This document shows, piece after piece, positions 46,590 to 56,970 of a stretch of DNA of 64,000 bases. Position 1 is the first letter of the stretch. Each line of letters opens with the position of its first letter. This DNA comes from CAWIOX01 sp963837775. Its GTDB lineage: Bacteria > Pseudomonadota > Gammaproteobacteria > Burkholderiales > Burkholderiaceae_D. Location of the stretch: positions 71,432 to 135,431 of the forward strand of contig CAWIOX010000027.1 in the NCBI GenBank assembly GCA_963837775.1. Reading direction: 5' to 3'. The position numbers and the translations under genes are program-made. The notes below the pieces were generated by a model, which had not been told where the DNA came from, did no database searches, and worked only from the letters and a program-made list of their open reading frames with translations.

Positions 46590-47966
46590 CTAGCAGTAGA
46601 CGACATTCACCGCCAGCCCGCCGAGCGAGGTTTCCTTGTACTTGCTCTGCATGTCGACCCCGGTCTGGCGCATGGTTTCGATCACCTGGTCGAGCGACAC
46701 CAGATGGGTGCCGTCGCTCATCAGCGCCATCCGCGCCGCATTGATCGCCTTGATCGCGCCCATGCTGTTGCGCTCGATGCAAGGCACCTGGACCAGCCCG
46801 TTGAGCGGGTCGCAGGTCATGCCGAGGCAATGTTCCATCGCGATTTCCGCCGCGTTTTCAATCTGCTGGTTAGTGCCGCCCAGCACCGCCGCCAGCCCCG
46901 CAGCGGCCATCGAGCACGACACCCCGATCTCGCCCTGGCAACCCATTTCGGCGGCGGAAATCGACGCATTGCGCTTGTACAGCATGCCGATCCCGGCCGC
47001 CGTCAGCAGGAAGCGCAGCACGCCGTCATCATTGGCGCCGTCGCAGATGCGGGTGTAATAACTGAGCACCGCCGGGATCACGCCGGCCGAACCGTTGGTC
47101 GGCGCGGTCACCACCCGCCCGCCGCTGGCGTTTTCTTCATTGACCGCGATCGCGAATGCGCTGACCAGGTCCATCAGCGCGAAATCCTTGCTCAGCTGGC
47201 CGTTATGGCCGAGCCCGACTTGCCGGAACAGCGCCGGCGCGCGCCGCTTCAGATTCAGCCCGCCGGGCAGGATGCCCTCGGTATTGAGTCCGCGCTCGAC
47301 GCAGCCGCGCATCACGTCCCACACTTCCAGCACCCGCTCGCGGGTACGCCCGGCGCTCTGGTAACTCAATTCGTTTTTCCAGACGATGTCGGCGATGTCG
47401 CACTGTTCGCGCTCGCACCAGGCCAGCAGATCCTTGGCGCTGGTAAACGGGCACGGTCCGACATGGGCCGCGCCGGCATTGCCGGCCTGGGCGGCAATTT
47501 CAGCCTCATCCAGCACCGCACCGCCGCCGATCGAGAAATATTCGCGCTGCAGCAAGGTCTGCCCTTCAGCATCGAAAGCGGACAGGCGCATGCCGTTCGG
47601 ATGCTGCGGCAGGCTCTTTCTCTTGTGAAACAGCAGATCGGTTGCGCAGGCAAAACGGATAGGCTGTACGCCGGCCAGCAACATTTCCTGATCCAGCAGC
47701 ACCGCATCGACCCGTCCCTGCGCCAGCGCCGGATCGACGCTGTGCGGCACTTCGCCCAGCAATCCGAGCAGCACCGCGCTGTCGGTGCAGTGACCGACCC
47801 CGGTCAATGCCAGCGAACCGAACAGATCGGCCTGGACCCGCGTCACCTGCGCCAGTTGCGGCTGCAGGGTTTGCAAGAAGCGGCTGGCCGCCAGCATCGG
47901 GCCGACCGTGTGCGAACTGGACGGTCCGATGCCGATCCGGAATACTTCGAAGACGCTGAATGGCAT
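46590..47966 (-). CDS. sdaA: L-serine ammonia-lyase, iron-sulfur type
   Basis: 458 residues, single-chain enzyme with N-terminal beta and C-terminal alpha domains. It starts FEVFRIGIGPSSSHTVGPM. The cysteines for the [4Fe-4S] cluster lie in SCSMAAAGLAAVLGG, MEHCLGMTCDPLNGLVQVPC and the C-terminal end VNVVYC. It deaminates serine to pyruvate, the last step that sends betaine carbon to central metabolism. It lies 41 bp after soxG. Confidence 0.95.
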   Translation of the reverse strand: MPFSVFEVFRIGIGPSSSHTVGPMLAASRFLQTLQPQLAQVTRVQADLFGSLALTGVGHCTDSAVLLGLLGEVPHSVDPALAQGRVDAVLLDQEMLLAGVQPIRFACATDLLFHKRKSLPQHPNGMRLSAFDAEGQTLLQREYFSIGGGAVLDEAEIAAQAGNAGAAHVGPCPFTSAKDLLAWCEREQCDIADIVWKNELSYQSAGRTRERVLEVWDVMRGCVERGLNTEGILPGGLNLKRRAPALFRQVGLGHNGQLSKDFALMDLVSAFAIAVNEENASGGRVVTAPTNGSAGVIPAVLSYYTRICDGANDDGVLRFLLTAAGIGMLYKRNASISAAEMGCQGEIGVSCSMAAAGLAAVLGGTNQQIENAAEIAMEHCLGMTCDPLNGLVQVPCIERNSMGAIKAINAARMALMSDGTHLVSLDQVIETMRQTGVDMQSKYKETSLGGLAVNVVYC

Positions 47967-48007
47967 GGTGCAGTTTCCTTTGAATGAGTCGCTACGCGAC
48001 TTTCACG

Positions 48008-48644
48008 TTAAAGCAGGCGCAGCACGGGATGCGCTGTATCCGGCTGCAATGCGCTGATGCCCAGACCGTAAGGACGCGCCGCCTGCTTCAGCAGGGGCCA
48101 CACGTAATCGGCGAAGCTGCGCCGGAAGATCACGAACACGCCATGCGCATCGACCCGGTACACGACGATATTGGCCTTGCTGCAGACCGTGCTCACCGCA
48201 CGCCCGGGCGTCACCAGCGAGAAGTCGTATATCCCGACGTGATGCAGCAGTTCCAGATGCTTGCTGCCGCTCAGATAGACCTGGGTCAGGCCGCCGGAGT
48301 TGTCCACCACTTGCGCATGCAGCGACGCCAGCGCGGCTTCCAGCCGGCTGATGCACGCAGCTCAGATTCTGGCGCGCACAGACCAGCAGCCATTCATCCG
48401 GCGACTGCCACAGCAACAAGCCTTGCGGCGTCGCGACAAAGGTGCTCGGCTTGAGCGGCGGCGCCGCGCCCAGCACTTCATGGATCGCGGCCCGGAATGC
48501 CGCATCCTGGGCATCGCCGCGGATCTGGATGTAACCCAGCAGCGGCACTTCATTCATCCAGACGCCGCAGCTGTCGTTTTGCGGGCGGGCCTTGGCTGGC
48601 AGGTTGAATGCATGCAGCGGGGACTGCAAATATGGCTTATACAT
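48008..48644 (-). CDS. soxG: Sarcosine oxidase gamma subunit (one frameshift)
   Basis: About 211 residues after correction. N-terminal MYKPYLQSPLHAFNLPA and GVWMNEVPLLGYIQIRG, then WQSPDEWLLV, then VDNSGGLTQVYLSGSKHLELL and IFRRSFADYVWPLLKQAA, typical of the small gamma subunit of heterotetrameric sarcosine oxidase. One extra base at about 48350-48358 separates the halves. The start overlaps the soxA stop by 8 bp (ATGTATAA). Confidence 0.9.
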
Positions 48645-51600
48645 TGTGGCGTTTCCCTTCCGGATCGAGGAATACAGGTGAAACAATCTTGGCGGCGATG
48701 ACTTTGCCGCCGTCCCAGGCATGCACGGTCTGCCCTTCTTTCACCGCGCCGCCTTCGACCATCGCCAGCGCGATCGAACGTCCGATGCAGGCGCTGTGAT
48801 AGCTGGACGTCACGTGTCCCAGCATGTGCGGCTGGTCGCCGACCTGGGCGCTGTGCAGCAGCTGCGCGCCTTCGGTCAGCACCTCCCGCGGGTCTTCGCT
48901 CATCAGGCCGACCATTTGCCGGCGGTCGCTGCGCGCGGTATCGGCGCGCGCCAGCGAGCGCTTGCCCAGGAACGAGAACGATTTTTTCATGCTGACCGCC
49001 CAGCTCATGCCGAGATCGATCGGCGTCACCGAACCATCGGTATCCTGGCCGACGATGATGAAGCCTTTTTCCGCCCGCAGCACGTGCATGGTTTCGGTGC
49101 CGTAAGGCGTGATGTCGAATTCGGCGCCGGCTTTCATCAGCGCCTCCCACATGTAGTGGCCGTAACTGGCATCGACGTTGACTTCATACGCGAGTTCGCC
49201 GGAAAAGCTGATCCGGAACACCCGCGCCGGCAGGCCGGCCACGGTGCCGGAACGGCAATCCATGAACTTGAACGCATCGGCCGACAGATCGATGTCGCTG
49301 CACAGTTTTTCCAGCACCGCGCGGCTGTTCGGGCCGACCAGTGCGCAAGTCGACCAGTGGTCGGTGACGGAAGTCAGGTAGACCTTCAGCTCCGGCCACT
49401 CGGTTTGCAGCCAGCGCTCAAGCCAGCTCATCACGCGCGCGGCGCCGCCGGTGGTGGTGGTCATCATGAAATGCTGGTCGCCCAGACAGGCGGTCACGCC
49501 GTCATCCATCACCATGCCGTTTTCATCGAGCATCAGGCCATAGCGGCATTTGCCCGGCGCCAGCTGGGTCCACGCATTCGCATAGACCCGGTTCAGGAAT
49601 TCGCGCGCATCGGGTCCGCGGATATCGATTTTCCCCAGCGTCGACGCATCCAGCATCCCCACGCTGTTGCGGGTGGCCAGGCATTCGCGATTGACCGCCG
49701 CATGCAGGTCTTCATTGCCCTTGGGGAAATACCAGGGGCGCATCCATTGCCCGACCACTTCGAACTTGGCGTTGCGCGCGGTATGCGCCGCCTGCATCGC
49801 CGAGTAACGGTAAGGATCGAACGCGTCGCCGACTCATCGACCCGGCCAGCACCCCGAACGCAACCGGCGTGTAAGCCGGGCGATAGGTGGTGGTGCCGAC
49901 CTCGGCGATCGATTTGCCCAGCGCATCGGCGGTGATCGCAAAGCCGTTGACGTTGGACAACTTGCCCTGATCGGTGCCGAAACCCAGGCCGGTATAGCGC
50001 TTCACGTGCTCGACCGAACGATAGTTTTCGCGCACCGCCAGATGGATGTCGGATGCCGCCACATCGTTCTGGAAATCGACAAACGCCTTGCTGCCATGGC
50101 CTTCCGCCTTGCCATCCGGCACCCGGAAAATGCGGCGCGCCGGCGCGGCGTCCAGCGCAAAATTAATGCCGCCGGCACGCGGCACCGCGACCGAGGTCGA
50201 CTTGCCCAGCGTCACGCACAAGGCCTTGAGGATGCGCGTGGTTTGCGCCAGCGCGGAATTCAGGCCGAACTCGCCGGTCACTGCACCGACGCAGGCCACC
50301 CCGGGCCGCCCTTCGGATGGCGTGACGAACGCCAGTTTTTCCTCATTCCACAGCGGACGGCCGCCGTTGTGACAGAACAGATGCACGTTCGGCGACAGGC
50401 CGCCGGACGACAGCAGCAAGTCGCAAGCCAGTTTCGGCCCGCTGCCGGCTGCCTTGTTCTTGCCGGCGTCGAGTTGTATCAGTTGCGCGCCGTTGACTGC
50501 GCGTCCGCCGGTCGCAGTGGCAATGCCATAGCCGTTGAGCAATTCCACACCGGCTTCGCCGGCAGCCTTGACCCGTGCCGCCAGACCGCCCTTGCTGCGG
50601 GTGTCGGCCAGCGTCACCTTGGCGCCGCTCAGCGCCAGATCGCGCGCCGCACCGTAGGCCCAGTCATTGCTGGTCAATACCAGCACCCGTTGTCCGGCCC
50701 GCACCGCATAACGGTTCAGATAGGTTTGCCCGGCCGAAGCCGTCATCACGCCCGGCAAGTCGTTATTGCCGAACACCAGCGGCCGCTCGATCGCACCGGT
50801 CGCCAGCACCACATGACGGGCGCGGATCTTGTGCAGGCGCTGGCGCGGGATGTCGGGATTGCGGCGGGCAGGCGACACATGGTCCTGCATCAGCTCGACC
50901 GCCTGCATCAGGTTCAGGTCATGCAGCGCAAACGCGGTGGTGCGCGCCAGCCGCGTCACGTTCGGCATGCCGTCCAGTTCCGCGATGCAGCTGCTTAACC
51001 AGAGCGGCGATTGGTAGCCGTCGATTTTCGACTCATGGTCGGACAACAGCCAGCCGCCCATTTCCGACTGTTCATCGACCAGCATCACGCGCAATCCAGC
51101 CCGTGCGGCGATCAGCGCCGACCAGATGCCGCACGCGCCGCCGCCGACCACCAGCACGTCGACATGGTGATGCATGTGATCGTAATATTCCGGGTCGGGA
51201 TCGACCGGCGCATGACCGTAGCCGGCGGCGCGCCGGATGATGTCTTCGTACAAGGGCCACATCTTGGCCGGCGCCATGAAGGTCTTGTAGTAAAAGCCGG
51301 CCGGCATGAAGCGCGCGGCCTTGCCCATGATGCTTTTTGCATCAAAATTCAATGATGGCCAGCCGGTGGTCGAGAATGCGTTCAGGCCCGCATACATTTC
51401 GACCTGGGTCGCCTTCAGATTGGGCACGGTGCCGGCGCCCCGCTCCAGCTGTATCAGCGCATTCGGCTCTTCCGAACCATGGCCGATGATGCCGCGCGGG
51501 CGGCCATACTTGAAGCTGCGCCCGATCATGCGCACGCCATTGGCGAGCAGGGCCGAGGCCAGCGTATCGCCGGCAAAAGCCTGGAACGGCTTGCCGTCGA

Positions 51601-51667
51601 AGGTAAACGAGAGCGGCGTTTCGCGCTTGATGCGCGCGTTGGGACGGTTGACACGATATAAGTTCAC
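48637..51667 (-). CDS. soxA: Sarcosine oxidase alpha subunit (one frameshift)
   Basis: 1009 residues after correction, normal for the family (about 1000). N-terminal ferredoxin-like domain (FTFDGKPFQAFAGDTLASALLANG), NAD-binding domain (VLVVGGGACGIWSALIAARAG), and C-terminal GcvT/aminomethyltransferase domain that binds THF and captures the methyl as methylene-THF (GMLDASTLGKIDIRGPD, GTETMHVLRAEKGFIIVGQD). One extra base at about 49828-49834 shifts the frame between AGSMS and GDAFDPYRYSAMQAAH. Its start overlaps the soxD stop (ATGA). Confidence 0.95.
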
Positions 51668-51957
51668 GCTGCCTCCTGCAGGTAAAGGAGTTTGCTTTCG
51701 GCCAGCGTCCAGCTGCCGGCGATTTCATGGGTCGCGGTGTGGCGCTTGACCACCACCACCTTGCGACAACCGGCCGCATGCAGCCACTGCTCCCAATGCC
51801 AGCCCTTGGGATTTTTGCGCATGAAGACGTAATCGCCCCATTCGGCATCGGTGGCAGTTTCAGGCGTTGCCGGACGCTCGATGAAAGCCTCGCCGGCGTT
51901 GCTGAATTCTTCTTCTTCGCGTTCTTCGCCGCAATGCGGACAATACAAAATAAACAT
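51664..51957 (-). CDS. soxD: Sarcosine oxidase delta subunit
   Basis: 97 residues. The CPHCG at residues 6-10 with a later Cys and His (HAAGCRK) makes the zinc site of the delta subunit. FMRKNPKGWHWEQW is diagnostic. It lies between soxB and soxA with a 4-bp overlap with soxA. Confidence 0.95.
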   Translation of the reverse strand: MFILYCPHCGEEREEEEFSNAGEAFIERPATPETATDAEWGDYVFMRKNPKGWHWEQWLHAAGCRKVVVVKRHTATHEIAGSWTLAESKLLYLQEAA

Positions 51958-51980
51958 GAGCCAGTTCTCCTGATATAAGA

Positions 51981-53239
51981 CTAATGCGCGACGCCGGCAG
52001 CACCGTGCTCGTCGATGAGATGTCCGGAATGGAAGCGATCCAGCGAAAACGGCGCATTGATCGGATGCGGCGCATCATGCGCGATGGTGTGCGCGAAGAC
52101 GTTGCCCGAGCCGGGCGTGGCCTTGAAGCCGCCGGTGCCCCAGCCGCAATTGAAGTACAGGCCCTTGACCGGCGTCTTGCCGATGATCGGGCAGGCGTCG
52201 GGCGACACATCGACGATCCCGCCCCACTGGCGGTTCATGCGCACCCGCGAGAACATCGGGAACAGCTGGATGATTGCTGCGGCAGCATGCTCGACCACGT
52301 GCGGACTGCCGCGTTGCGCATAGCTCAGATAACTGTCGATGCCGGCGCCGATCACCAGCTCGCCCTTGTCGGACTGGCTGACATAGCCGTGCACCGCATT
52401 CGACATCACCACCGTGTCGAGCATCGGTTTCAGCGATTCCGACACGAAGGCCTGCAGCGGGTGGCTTTCCAGCGGCATGCGGAAGCCCGCCATCTTCGCC
52501 AAGCGTGGTGGAGTGGCCGGAAGCCACGCAGCCCACCCGGTCGGAGCGGATCGCGCCGCGCGAGGTCTGCACGCCGCGTATCCGTCCACCCTCGATATCG
52601 AAGCCGGTGACTTCGCATTGTTCGATGATGTCGACCCCCAGATTGCTGGCGGCGCGGGCAAAGCCCCAGGCCACCGCATCGTGCCGCGCGACACCGGCGC
52701 GCGGCTGGAAACTGGCGCCCATGATCGGATAGCGCGCGTTGCTGCTGGCATCGATCAAGCGGGATGCGCTCCTTGACCTCGGCCGCACTGAGCACCATGC
52801 CGTCGCTGCCGTTGAGCAGATTGGCATTGACGCGGCGCTCGATGTCGCGCATGTCTTGCAGCGTATGACCGAGATTGAATACGCCGCGCTGGCTGAACAT
52901 CACGTTGAAATTGATTTCCTGCGACAGCCCTTCCCACAGCTTGAGCGAGTGCTCGTAGATCGCCGAGGATTCGTCATACAGGTAATTGGAGCGCACGATC
53001 GTGGTGTTGCGCGCGGTATTGCCGCCGCCCAGATAACCGCGCTCGATGACCGCGATATTCTTGATCTTGTGTTCCTTGGCCAGATAGTAGGCAGTCGCCA
53101 GACCATGGCCGCCGGCACCGATGATGATCACATCATACGAAGCCTTGGGTTCCGGACTGCGCCAGGCCGGCGTCCAGCCCTCATTGTGTTTGAAGCCCTG
53201 TTTTATCAGACTCCAGATCGAGTAGTTCTTATGTGCCAT
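51981..53239 (-). CDS. soxB: Sarcosine oxidase beta subunit (two frameshifts)
   Basis: 418 residues after correction. FAD dinucleotide-binding fold DVIIIGAGGHGLATAYYLA near residue 37; NTARNTTIVRSNYLYDESS follows; C-terminal VRMNRQWGGIVDVSPDACP and NCGWGTGGFKATPGSG. It catalyses oxidative demethylation of sarcosine to glycine with H2O2. Extra bases at 52756-52759 and 52500-52503 (sense CTTG in both) split the frame into three clear pieces. First gene of soxBDAG-sdaA-glyA; a GbdR-like site lies 71-97 bp upstream. Confidence 0.94.
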
Positions 53240-53568
53240 GGTGCGCTTTCTAGCGTTGGATCGTAGACACCATTATTGAGATTCCGACCAACACAAAATT
53301 GATTGCAACGGACAGTGATTTGACAAATTACGACACGATCCGGAATCCGGCATCTTTTCCGATGCGGGCAGCAGCGCACCTGATCAGGATGGCGATCAAG
53401 CAGCGTGACAGATATGTACGGGAGGAAAGACAGCGCCAGCAAGGCGCTGCCGGTAATGCACAAACCCGTCACCGCGCCGCACTGCGTGCGGCCGGGAACG
53501 GGTAGTTGGCGGGTCGGGGGAATGAAGGAGGGTACTGCAAAAAGATGTTCTGTATTACAGCTTACCGA
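53240..53568. other. Intergenic region between gbdR and soxB
   Basis: 329 bp. It holds the candidate GbdR operator for soxB (53310-53336) and presumably the sox promoter. The half nearest gbdR (53400-53568) shows no recognisable gene, terminator or repeat. Confidence 0.55.
53310..53336 (-). promoter_or_regulatory. Candidate GbdR operator for the sox operon
   Basis: Minus strand: GTGTCG at 53336-53331 and CTGTCC at 53315-53310, start-to-start spacing exactly 21 bp, as at 43637 and 56792. It is located 71 bp before the soxB ATG. One mismatch in the second half-site. Confidence 0.5.
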
Positions 53569-54549
53569 TCACGCATGTTCGGCAATGTCTTTCTGATGCC
53601 GTTCCTGGCTCGGCGGATAGTTGAACAGGCTGCGGTACGATTTGCAGAAATGCGATGACGATTGAAAACCGCAGGCCACCGTCACATCCATCACCGACAT
53701 ATTGGTTTGCAACAGGAACTCGCGGGCACGGCGCAGCCGCAGATTCAGGTAATGCTGCGCCGGCGTCGTGTTCAGATAGCGCTTGAACAGGCGCTCCAGC
53801 TGGCGCAATGAAAGTCCGACCTGTTCGGATAAATCATCCATCGACAGCGGTTCTTCGATATTCATTTCCATGAAAACCGCCGCATCGAGCAAGGCCTCAT
53901 GTCCGGAACCTATGCGTGCCAGCAATGGGATATGTTGCTGATCCTTCTGGTCGCGAATCCGCTCGACGCTGAATTGCTCGGACACATCGGCGGCCAGGCT
54001 CTTGCCGCCTTTCAAGCGAATGAAATGCAGCATCATGTCCAGCGGCGCGGTGCCGCCGGTGCAGGTAAACGTATTGCGGTCGATGACGAACAGTTCCGGT
54101 GAAAACAGGACTTTCGGGAATTCCTCGCGCATCGACGCCAGGTTTTCCCAATGGATCGAGCAACGATAGCCATTCAGCAAACCTGCCTTCGCCAGTGCGA
54201 AAGTGCCGGTACACAAGGCCCCCATCGGCGTGCCTCTGGCCGCATAGTCCTGCAGCACGCTGACCACGCGGTCGCTCGTTCCTTCGCGCACATGCGTGCC
54301 GCCGCACACGAACAGAATATCGACCGGCGGCGCATTCTCCGGGCTATACATCGGAGACAGGCTTAAACCGTTGCTGGCCATCGTGGCAGGATCATCGCAA
54401 CTGATGACAGACCAGCGATACAGCGTTTTTCTGCTGAGGTAATTTGCCATGCGCAAGGGTTCCAGCGCATTGGCAAATGCAATCATGGAAAAGCTGGGCA
54501 GCACCAGAAAACCGATGTGTGATAACGCTGAAACATTCTGAGGGGACAT
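53569..54549 (-). CDS. gbdR: AraC-family regulator GbdR (GATase1-like + HTH)
   Basis: 326 residues. The N-terminal DJ-1/GATase1-like domain (SHIGFLVLPSFSMIAFANAL, VDILFVCGGTHV, GALCTGTFALAKAGLL) and C-terminal AraC double HTH (MDDLSEQVGLSLRQLERLFK, YLNLRLRRAREFLLQTNMSV, FQSSSHFCKSYRSLFNYPPS) are as in Pseudomonas GbdR. GbdR activates choline/betaine catabolic genes on sensing betaine or dimethylglycine. GGAG 6 nt before ATG 54549 decides the start. It lies between proW and soxB. Confidence 0.9.
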   Translation of the reverse strand: MSPQNVSALSHIGFLVLPSFSMIAFANALEPLRMANYLSRKTLYRWSVISCDDPATMASNGLSLSPMYSPENAPPVDILFVCGGTHVREGTSDRVVSVLQDYAARGTPMGALCTGTFALAKAGLLNGYRCSIHWENLASMREEFPKVLFSPELFVIDRNTFTCTGGTAPLDMMLHFIRLKGGKSLAADVSEQFSVERIRDQKDQQHIPLLARIGSGHEALLDAAVFMEMNIEEPLSMDDLSEQVGLSLRQLERLFKRYLNTTPAQHYLNLRLRRAREFLLQTNMSVMDVTVACGFQSSSHFCKSYRSLFNYPPSQERHQKDIAEHA

Positions 54550-54662
54550 TCCGAACTCCTGCAGCAATTTAGCCAGTCTACAAAGCTAAGGTGATAGTGT
54601 GCATAGTCATGCCTGTTGATCGAAGCAACGCGAACAATCAGGCAGGACCGTACGACAATCTA

Positions 54663-55537
54663 TCAGGTTTTCTGCAATTCGTTTGCACTGCCAAAACTTT
54701 CCGTAATCCGGTCCAGAATGATTGCCAGAAGCACCACACTGACGCCACTCTCGAAGCCCAGACCGACATCCAGCCGCTGGATACTGGCCAGCACATCGTT
54801 ACCCAAGCCGCCGGCACCCACCATCGACGCAATGATCACCATCGACAAGCGCCATCATGATGGTCTGGTTGACGCCGGTCATGATGGCCGGCAACGCAAT
54901 CGGCAATTGCACCTTGAATAACAGCTGGAACGCATTCGCGCCAAATGCATTTCCGGCTTCGACCTGTTCCTTGTTGACTTGACGAATGCCCAAGATTGGT
55001 CAGGCGTACTGCCGGCGGCATCGCGAAGATCACCGTCGCCAGAATCCCCGGAACGCGTCCCAGGCCGAACAGCATCGCGGCCGGTATCAGATAGACGAAG
55101 GCCGGCATGGTTTGCATGAAATCGAGCACCGGACGGATCAGGGTATTGATGCGGTTGTTTCTGGCGCTCCAGATGCCCAGCGGCACACCGACAATCAGGC
55201 TGATGACCGTCGCAGAAAAGGTCAGCGCCAGGGTCACCACCGTCTGATGCCAGAAGCCGATGGCCGCAATGAAAACAAACGATGCGGCCGCAAAAGCGGC
55301 GAATTTCCAGCGCAGGCGCCAGAAGCTGACGCCGACAAAGATCCCGATCAGCAACCACGATGGCAAGGCTTGCAAACCGAGCTCGACCGCCTCCGCGAAT
55401 TGGTCGATGGTCTTGCCGATCGCGTCAAACGCATTGCTGTTGTGATCGAGCAAATAGGTAATGAAGTTATTCACCCATTTCCCCACCGCGAGGTAATCGC
55501 GTGGATGGGCGAATAAATTCTGCAGAAATTCAGACAT
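54663..55537 (-). CDS. proW: Glycine betaine ABC transporter permease (two frameshifts)
   Basis: 290 residues after correction. Inner-membrane permease with a leading amphipathic segment, then about six to seven helices. The EAA-like loop region is GIRQVNKEQVEAGNAFGANA...LPIALPAIMTGVNQTIMMAL, followed by SMVIIASMVGAGGLGNDVL. Extra bases at about 54988-54994 and 54846-54849 (sense CTTG in both) break the frame. Start overlaps the proV stop by 8 bp. Substrate assigned from proV, gbdR and sox neighbours. Confidence 0.9.
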
Positions 55538-56698
55538 GGTTGGCTCCTTGGGAAATTTTGCGTAATGCACTGGCCGCGGTAATCACGCCCAGATACGAGC
55601 CGCTGCTGTCGAGCACGGCGAGCGGAGCGGCATTGTCCATCAACAACGGCAAAATTTCGCGCAAGGTAGTGCTTTCCGATACGGTCGTATGCTGCGGCTG
55701 CACAGCCTTGACCGGGTCGCCGCAGGCGGCCAGCGCATCCGTGCTGATGAGGCCGATCCACTTGCGTTCCTGATTGATGAAAGCCAGCCATGGCTGCCAA
55801 GGCGGTTGTACACCTATCACCTGGCCCTTGACCAGGGTCGGGATGCCGGATGCATCGATCAAATCGGTTGCGGCCAGATAGCGCGAGGTATCGACGCTCT
55901 TGAAAAAAGCGCGCACGTATTCATCTGCCGGGTTTTCGATGATTTCCTGCGGCGTGCCGACCTGCACCAGGCGCCCGCCTTCCATGATCGCGATGCGATT
56001 GCCGATGCGCAATGCCTCCTCCAGGTCATGCGACACGAATATGATGGTGCGGCGCTGCTTGCTTTGCAGGTCCAGCAACACATCCTGCATTTCCTTGCGC
56101 TTGAGCGGATCGAGTGCAGAGAATGCCTCGTCCATCAGCATCAGCGACGGATTGACCGCCAAGGCCCGCGCCAGGCCCACCCGCTGCTGCATGCCGCCGG
56201 ACAACTGATGCGGAAATTTCTTGCAAAACGGACCCAGCCCGACCTGCTCCAGCACCTGCATCGCACGCTGCTCGCGTTCTTTACGCGCAACGCCGGCAAT
56301 TTCGAGTCCGAATGCGGCGTTATCCAGGATATTGCGATGCGGCATCAGCGCAAAGGACTGGAACACCATGCTCATGTCGCTGCGGCGCAGCCGCACCAGC
56401 TCCTTCGTTGATAGCTGGGCAACATCCTGACCACCGACACAGATTTTGCCGGCGGATGGATCGACCAGGCGATTGATCAGGCGAATCAGCGTCGATTTCC
56501 GGAGCCGGACAAGCCCATCAGCACAAAGATTTCGCCCTCTTTCACATCGAACGACACGTTGTTGACGCCGACCACCTTGCCGGTCTTGGAGAACACGTCT
56601 TCCTTTTTCACGCCTTGCTTCAGCATGGCCAAAGCATCGGCCGGTTCAGGGTCGAATATCTTGTACAAATTTTCCACAACCACTTTATTGGACGCCAT
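55530..56698 (-). CDS. proV: Glycine betaine ABC transporter ATP-binding protein with CBS domains (one frameshift)
   Basis: 389 residues after correction. Nucleotide-binding domain with Walker A (GLSGSGKST), signature LSGGMQQRVGLARAL, Walker B LMLMDEAFSALDP and SHDLEEAL, then a C-terminal CBS pair (about residues 280-385) that senses ionic strength in OpuA/ProV proteins. A missing base inside Walker A at about 56494-56499 (sense GGAAATCG; one A short) breaks the frame exactly at the P-loop. If genuine, the transporter would be dead, but sequence error is the simpler reading. The operator at 56792 lies upstream. Confidence 0.92.
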
Positions 56699-56791
56699 GC
56701 GGTGTCTCCTAATGACTTAAATTTTAAATGCCGACTATCTCAATTCGCACAGTCAATATAAATCTCCCTGAATAAAATCATAACTAGAGAG

Positions 56792-56818
56792 CGACATATA
56801 TCATCCTTAAAACGACAT
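56792..56818 (-). promoter_or_regulatory. Candidate GbdR operator for proVW
   Basis: Minus strand: ATGTCG at 56818-56813 and ATGTCG at 56797-56792, two perfect direct copies 21 bp apart. TATGAT downstream is a good -10 match. The whole block to CAATATAAATCTCCC (56752-56818) is conserved with 43598-43663 before the dgc operon. Confidence 0.62.
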
Positions 56819-56871
56819 GCACCAATATGGTTGCATCGCTATGGTGCGGCCATATGGGTGCATGTCGTTTG
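56811..56871. repeat. 21-bp inverted repeat containing GbdR-like half-sites
   Basis: Left arm AACGACATGCACCAATATGG, right arm CCATATGGGTGCATGTCGTT; one mismatch in about 20 bp, with a 19-base loop. It lies between the purU stop and the proV operator, and its left arm includes the outer half-site of that operator. It could loop DNA, bind a second regulator dimer or end purU transcription. Confidence 0.75.
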
Positions 56872-56970
56872 AGTGGCATTTTGCGTCGCCATTATTGCGG
56901 CGTTGCTGCACCGCACCACCAATTTGCACGCGCTGCCTGATGGGAGCAATAACGCATTCAGACCCAATGA

